Assembly: GCA_964555675.1 (NCBI GenBank)
Contig: CAZKTU010000136.1
Span: 1 to 16,536 of the forward strand
DNA length: 16,536 nucleotides
Reading direction: 5' to 3'
Source: CAIWXH01 sp964555675
GTDB lineage: Bacteria; Chloroflexota; Chloroflexia; Chloroflexales; Chloroflexaceae
The number at the start of each line of letters is the position of its first letter. The stretch's first letter is position 1. A program made the position numbers and the translations under genes. The notes beneath the pieces are model-generated. The model was given only the letters and a program-made list of their open reading frames with translations. It ran no database searches and was not told the origin of the DNA. Below, piece after piece: positions 13,338-16,536 of this stretch.

Positions 13338-13793
13338 ATGGACCAACCGACACACCTCCTGGAAGAGTTCGTCATCGTCACGGCGCCCATAGAGCGGGTC
13401 GAGGCGGTCATGACCGAGCAGGCCCATATGCGGCGCTGGATGTCGGGGGCAGTGCAGTTCACCCCCCTCGACGGCTGGCGCTTCGACCAGGGCGCCCGCT
13501 GGCAGCTTACCCTGAGCGGCCTGGGCCGCCTGCTCGAAGCCCATTATATCGTCCACGAGCGACGGCCAGGCCTCGTGCTCTGGGCCTTCGACGGCTTCTG
13601 GGAGGGATTCGACGCCTGGCACTGGCTGCCGTCGGGCCCCGGCCAGGTCCTGATCCAGAACCGGGTCGAATATACCCTGCGCCTGCCCATCCTCGATCTG
13701 GCCTGGCCGGCGACGGTCGGCCCGCTCATGGGGTGGGATGCCCGGGCCCAGATGCAGCGGCTCAAGCAAATCTGCGAAGAAAGCCCCGCCTGA
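13338..13793 (+). CDS. SRPBCC-fold (START/Bet v1-like) protein
   Basis: 151 aa, cytoplasmic, no signal peptide. The pattern is that of the SRPBCC helix-grip fold: an N-terminal strand (LEEFVIVTAPIERVEAVM), a short helix with HMRRWMSG, a run of beta strands (WRFDQGARWQLTLSG, LLEAHYIVHERRPGLVLWAF, GQVLIQNRVEYTLRL), and a C-terminal amphipathic helix ending in QMQRLKQICEESPA. Such proteins bind hydrophobic ligands; the ligand here cannot be predicted. ATG 13338 has only a distant AGG (13 nt), so initiation is weak or uses another feature; an ATG at 13325 is in a different frame. It is probably co-transcribed with the redoxin gene 27 nt downstream. Confidence 0.7.
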   Translation: MDQPTHLLEEFVIVTAPIERVEAVMTEQAHMRRWMSGAVQFTPLDGWRFDQGARWQLTLSGLGRLLEAHYIVHERRPGLVLWAFDGFWEGFDAWHWLPSGPGQVLIQNRVEYTLRLPILDLAWPATVGPLMGWDARAQMQRLKQICEESPA

Positions 13794-13820
13794 GGGCGGA
13801 CTCAACTGAAAGCACTACCG

Positions 13821-14402
13821 ATGGCCCGACCATTTCTGCCGATGACCGACAAGTGGCGCGAGGAGTTCACGCGCCCCCGCGGCCCCGAGGCCGTGCCGCA
13901 GGTCGGCGCCGCGGCCCCCGACTTCACCCTGCCCTACGCGCGCCTGGTACGGGCGGCCGACGGGTCCGAGCAGGTCGAGTACGGGCGCACGCTCACTCTC
14001 AGCGCCCTGCGCGGCCGGCCCGTGGTGCTGAACCTGACCCGCATCGTGAGCGACCGCTTCTTCTGACCGCACTGCGCGCCGCAGCTGGATGCTTTGCGGG
14101 AAGCCTACTCCGAGTTCGCCGGGCGTGACGCCCACCTCCTGGCGGTCAGCAGCACCGACCTCGAGATGACGAGTTTTGTGGCCGAGACGCTGCGCGCACC
14201 CTACCCGGTGCTCAGCGACCCGAGCTGGTCGGTCTTCCAGCGCTACGGCATGGGCTCGGCCATGGGCGTGCCCCTGCCGGGCAGCTTCGTGATCGACGCG
14301 GCGGGGATCATCCGCTGGAGCTGGGTCGCACCGCTCTCGGTGGTCTTCACCCCGCCCGACCCCCGGACGCTGCTGCAGGTGCTGGACGACATCGCCGCCT
14401 GA
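13821..14402 (+). CDS. Redoxin (thioredoxin-fold, AhpC/TSA-like) with in-frame TGA; candidate selenoprotein
   Basis: 193 residues if the TGA at 14064-14066 is read through. The first part contains VGAAAPDFTLPYARL, LTLSALRGRPVVLNLTRI and SDRFF (to residue 81); TGA is codon 82; the same frame continues with PHCAPQLDALREAYSEF, HLLAVSSTDLEMTSFVAE, YPVLSDPSWSVFQRYGMGSAMG and VPLPGSFVIDAAGIIRWSW. The order is that of a redoxin: strand, active-site helix, strand, cis-Pro region (VPLPGSF), C-terminal strand. TGA falls at the first position of a CxxC-type motif with C85, so Sec82-Pro-His-Cys85 would be a UxxC centre. If TGA stops, an 81-aa fragment without an active site remains, and no ribosome site precedes the in-frame TTG at 14094. 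Alternatives are a TGC to TGA nonsense mutation or a base error. The ribosome site at the start is weak. Redoxin fold is fairly sure; Sec is inferred. Confidence 0.65.
14079..14099 (+). promoter_or_regulatory. Possible bacterial SECIS-like hairpin after the in-frame TGA
   Basis: CCGCA (14079-14083) pairs with TGCGG (14095-14099), with an inner GC/GC step (14084-14085 with 14091-14092), a TT bulge and the loop TGGAT (14086-14090). The loop begins 19 nt after TGA and has G in its first two bases, within what is described for bacterial SECIS elements. The stem is short, and a competing CTGCG/CGCAG hairpin (14072-14084) overlaps it, so support is modest. Confidence 0.3.
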
Positions 14403-14417
14403 TTGAACGGGCCTACA

Positions 14418-14451
14418 AGGGGCGCGCAGGGTCGCAGCATAGCGCGCCCCT
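14418..14451. terminator. Bidirectional hairpin between convergent genes
   Basis: A perfect 10-bp stem AGGGGCGCGC (14418-14427) with GCGCGCCCCT (14442-14451) and a 14-nt loop lies in the 62-nt gap between the plus-strand redoxin stop and the minus-strand esterase stop. There is no strong T tract on either side. An outer GATTGA/TCAATC pair (14401-14406, 14465-14470) brackets it. Confidence 0.55.
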
Positions 14452-14464
14452 ACGCGCCTCTTGC

Positions 14465-15181
14465 TCAATCGTGGCCGCCGATATAGGCGTTGATCATGCG
14501 CATCCAGTAGGGCCAATCGTGGCACCAGCCGTCCCAGAGGCGCAGCGCATTGCCGATGCCCTTATCCCAGAGCTGGCGTGAGAGCAGCTCGGTCGACCAG
14601 ACGGCCGGATCGTCGCGCCCGCTGACCAGGATGATGTCGCTGGAGCGCAGGCGGTCGAGGGTCCAGCTGTCGTTGATATTCGGCACGAAGTCGACCGGGT
14701 TGTGGAAGTAGAGGCCCTGGGTGTAGCGGCCGAAGAAGCGCCGCAGGTCGTAGAGCCCGCTCAGGGCGACCACCCGATTGACCACGCCCGGGTGACGCAG
14801 GGCGAAGATCACGGCCTCGGTGGCGCCGAACGAGCAGCCCGTGGCGATCAGGTACGGGTCGGGGTTCTGGCTGCGGATCAGCGGGATGACCTCGGTGAGC
14901 AGGTAGTGCTCGTACTGCTCCTCGCGCCACATGCGGGCGTCGGTGTCGAGGCCGTAGTTGTACCAGCTCTCGTTGAAGACGCTGTCGACACAGTAGAGCT
15001 GAAACCAGCCCTGCTCGATCTTGTGGGCCAGGGCGCCGACCATGCCGCGGTCCTCGTACTCGTGGAAGCGACCGTGCGAGGTGGGGAAGACGATCACGGG
15101 CGCGCCCCCGTGCCCGAAGACCAGGAGCTCCATGTCTCGCCCGAGGGCAGGACTGTGCCAGCGATGATAGCTGCGCTGCAT
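14465..15181 (-). CDS. Alpha/beta-hydrolase fold esterase
   Basis: 238 aa, cytoplasmic, no signal peptide. The nucleophile elbow is GCSFGA (115-120, Ser117 as nucleophile). The acid is probably D190 or D191 in SGRDDP, and the base H221 in WCHDWPYW, giving a Ser-Asp-His triad in the usual order. The N-terminal part (HSPALGRDMELLVFGHGGAPVIVFPTSHG) resembles the putative-esterase family that includes COG4947-type proteins. The substrate is unknown. ATG 15181 is chosen because AAGGA lies 5 nt upstream; an in-frame TTG at 15247 coincides with the -35 box and cannot be on the transcript. It is convergent with the redoxin gene and divergent from the MFS gene. Confidence 0.82.
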   Translation of the reverse strand: MQRSYHRWHSPALGRDMELLVFGHGGAPVIVFPTSHGRFHEYEDRGMVGALAHKIEQGWFQLYCVDSVFNESWYNYGLDTDARMWREEQYEHYLLTEVIPLIRSQNPDPYLIATGCSFGATEAVIFALRHPGVVNRVVALSGLYDLRRFFGRYTQGLYFHNPVDFVPNINDSWTLDRLRSSDIILVSGRDDPAVWSTELLSRQLWDKGIGNALRLWDGWCHDWPYWMRMINAYIGGHD

Positions 15182-15217
15182 GTCAATCCTTATGGTGGTC
15201 AGGCCAGGCTTCGGCGG

Positions 15218-15223
15218 TATGAT
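15218..15223 (+). promoter_or_regulatory. Possible -10 box of the MFS gene promoter
   Basis: TATGAT (5 of 6) on the plus strand, with a start predicted about 31 nt before the MFS ATG. The -35 region at 17 bp (GTGGTC) is poor. It overlaps the esterase -10 base for base on the opposite strand, so the two promoters could exclude each other. Confidence 0.3.
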
Positions 15224-15247
15224 ATGCGGGCGGCAGGCAGCTGTCAA
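15219..15247 (-). promoter_or_regulatory. Promoter of the esterase gene
   Basis: On the minus strand: a perfect TTGACA (15242-15247), a 17-bp spacer and TATCAT (15219-15224, 5 of 6). The predicted leader is about 31 nt to ATG 15181. It is the closest match to the sigma-70 consensus in the window. It overlaps the possible -10 of the divergent MFS promoter. Confidence 0.7.
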
Positions 15248-15260
15248 TTACTCCTGAGGA

Positions 15261-16463
15261 ATGATGGTTTCTTCAACGGCGATGGGCGAGGCCGAGCTGG
15301 GTTGGCGTCAACTGAGTATCTTGCTGGCAGGGCGTCTGGCCTTCAATACAGCCTTCAGAATGGTCTATCCGCTGTTGCCCTTCCTGGCCCTGGGCCTCGG
15401 GGTGACCCTGCAGACGGCGAGCTTGCTGGTGACGGTGCAGGTCGCGGCCTTGCTGCTGAGCCCCCTGGGGGGCACAATCACCGACCGGTTCGGCGAGCGA
15501 GCCACTTTGCTGGCGGGGCTGGCCTGCTTCACTTTGGGCGCGGCAGGCTGCGCGCTGGCGACCAGCTTCTGGCCCTTCCTGGCGGGCTACGGGCTGATCG
15601 GCCTCGGCACGGCCCTGTTTATGCCGGCCGTGCAGACTTACGCGAGCAACCGCAGCCCCTACAGCCGGCGCGGGCGCGTGCTCGGCATCCTCGAGCTAAG
15701 CTGGGCGGTCTCGGCCCTGGTCGGGGTGGTCGGCATGGCCCAGCTGGTCGAGGCGCAGGACGCCTGGGCGCCGGCGTTCTGGGCCCTCGCGGCCACGGGC
15801 ATCGTGATGATGCTCCTCACGACACAGCTGCCAATGGGGCAAAGGCCGCCGGCCGACAGAGCGATGCAGGGCGCGGCCAAGGGCGGCAGCAGCATGGGCA
15901 CGGCCCTCAGGCTGCCCAGCGTGGCCCCGAGCCTGATCATGGTCGGCCTGCAGCTGATGGCCCTCGAGCTGGTCTTTGTGGTCTACGGGGCCTGGCTCGA
16001 GGCCGACTTCGGCGCGAGCACCGAGCAGCTCGGCCTGGTCTTCGGGCTGCTGGGCCTGGTCGAGCTGGCCGGCTCGCTCGGCGCGACCCTGCTGACCGAC
16101 CGCCTGGGCAAGCGCCGCTCGGTCCTGGTGGGCTTCGCGGCGATGGGCATCCTGGTGGGCCTACTGCCCCTGAGCCAGGGGAACTGGGCGCTCTTTCTCG
16201 CCCTCTTCCTGCTCTTCGACCTCTTCTTCGAGTTCGCCGTGGTCTCGTCGTTCCCGCTGATCAGCGGGCTCGGGGCCCAGGCCCGCGGCACCGTGATGGC
16301 CCTCAGCCTCACCGCCATGGGCATCGGGCGCGTGGTCGGCTCGCTGGCGGGGCCGCGGCTCTTCGAGGCCATGGGCTTCTGGGGCAATGGGCTGCTGGCG
16401 GCGGCGGCCTCGCTGCTCGGGGTAGCGATCGGGGCCGTCCTCATCCGCGAGGGGCGACATTAA
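15261..16463 (+). CDS. Major facilitator superfamily transporter
   Basis: 400 aa with about twelve hydrophobic segments in two halves of six, the MFS drug-efflux-like layout. The loop 2-3 motif A is GGTITDRFGERATL (70-83, Asp75 and Arg76) and its counterpart in the second half is GATLLTDRLGKRRSV (274-288). A hydrophilic central loop (about 190-215, QRPPADRAMQGAAKGGSS) separates the halves. Segment 5 holds LGILELSWAVSALVGVVG (141-158), as in efflux-type MFS proteins. Substrate unknown; it may export a compound linked to the divergent esterase. GAGGA abuts the first ATG, so ATG 15264 or 15282 may be the true start. The stop is TAA at 16461. Confidence 0.88.
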   Translation: MMVSSTAMGEAELGWRQLSILLAGRLAFNTAFRMVYPLLPFLALGLGVTLQTASLLVTVQVAALLLSPLGGTITDRFGERATLLAGLACFTLGAAGCALATSFWPFLAGYGLIGLGTALFMPAVQTYASNRSPYSRRGRVLGILELSWAVSALVGVVGMAQLVEAQDAWAPAFWALAATGIVMMLLTTQLPMGQRPPADRAMQGAAKGGSSMGTALRLPSVAPSLIMVGLQLMALELVFVVYGAWLEADFGASTEQLGLVFGLLGLVELAGSLGATLLTDRLGKRRSVLVGFAAMGILVGLLPLSQGNWALFLALFLLFDLFFEFAVVSSFPLISGLGAQARGTVMALSLTAMGIGRVVGSLAGPRLFEAMGFWGNGLLAAAASLLGVAIGAVLIREGRH

Positions 16464-16515
16464 GTGGATCGCTTGAGCGGCCGCGCCATGAAAAAACCTT
16501 GCTCACCCACTGGCA

Positions 16516-16536
16516 GGGGTCACGCCAAGTGACCCC
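16516..16536. terminator. Perfect hairpin after the MFS gene, at the window edge
   Basis: GGGGTCAC (16516-16523), loop GCCAA, GTGACCCC (16529-16536). It lies 52 nt after the MFS stop. Whether a T tract follows on the plus strand cannot be seen. On the minus strand a six-T run (plus-strand A run near 16491-16496) follows 19 nt later, too far for a classical terminator. Confidence 0.5.

Noticed and set aside
13325..14128. A 267-codon plus-strand frame overlapping the SRPBCC and redoxin genes
   Set aside because: Pro/Arg/Ala-rich with no domain pattern. It is out of frame with two recognisable folds; its ATG at 13325 merely has a nearby AGG.
14094..14402. A separate small gene starting at TTG 14094 after the TGA
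   Set aside because: No ribosome site, the fragment would start in the middle of the redoxin active-site helix, and its frame equals that of the upstream part.
13821..14402. General TGA reassignment to Trp in this organism
   Set aside because: Other convincing genes here end at TGA (for example the SRPBCC gene at 13791-13793 and the esterase at 14465-14467), and Trp would not restore a CxxC motif.
1..16536. CRISPR arrays, tRNA or rRNA genes, insertion sequences
   Set aside because: I looked for regularly spaced repeats, cloverleaf-like blocks, transposase motifs and terminal inverted repeats and saw none.

Overview
The window is GC-rich and densely coded. I read it as chromosomal DNA of a filamentous or gliding member of the Chloroflexota (Chloroflexia-like). 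The reasons are the single-membrane style Tad gene set without a visible secretin, the protein composition, and a secreted protein ending in YLPVTLR, a tail I associate with Chloroflexota exported proteins. The lineage call is an inference from memory of these families, not a search result.

Positions 1-13101, all on the minus strand, hold a Tad/Flp pilus assembly locus. Reading along the minus strand, the first unit is two TadE-like pseudopilins (13039-12452 and 12431-11835) followed by a large TadG-like protein with a von Willebrand A domain (11752-8987). It starts from a good promoter at 13072-13101 and ends in two tandem hairpins. The second unit is a single secreted Kelch-type beta-propeller protein (8771-6075) with its own TATAAT box. 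The third unit is the assembly machine: cpaB/rcpC (5819-4785), cpaE/tadZ (4654-3371), tadA/cpaF ATPase (3331-1934), tadB (1919-927) and tadC (924-4). It starts from an extended -10 promoter at 5881-5886. TadA powers the inner-membrane TadB/TadC platform, CpaE positions it, CpaB is a periplasmic or wall-zone component, the TadE proteins are minor pilins, and the VWA and propeller proteins are candidate tip adhesins or mechanosensors. No flp prepilin, prepilin peptidase or secretin gene lies in this window.

Positions 13102-14464 hold a short plus-strand unit: an SRPBCC-fold protein and a thioredoxin-fold redoxin. The redoxin frame is interrupted by one in-frame TGA exactly where the first cysteine of a CxxC-type motif is expected (FF-TGA-PHC), and the same frame continues intact for 111 more codons. 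This is the most interesting observation in the window: a candidate UxxC selenoprotein, with a nonsense mutation or base error as the alternatives.

Positions 14465-16536 hold an alpha/beta-hydrolase esterase (minus) and an MFS transporter (plus), which diverge from a 79-bp region where opposing -10 boxes overlap. The esterase converges on the redoxin gene over a 10-bp stem terminator, and another perfect hairpin closes the window after the MFS gene.
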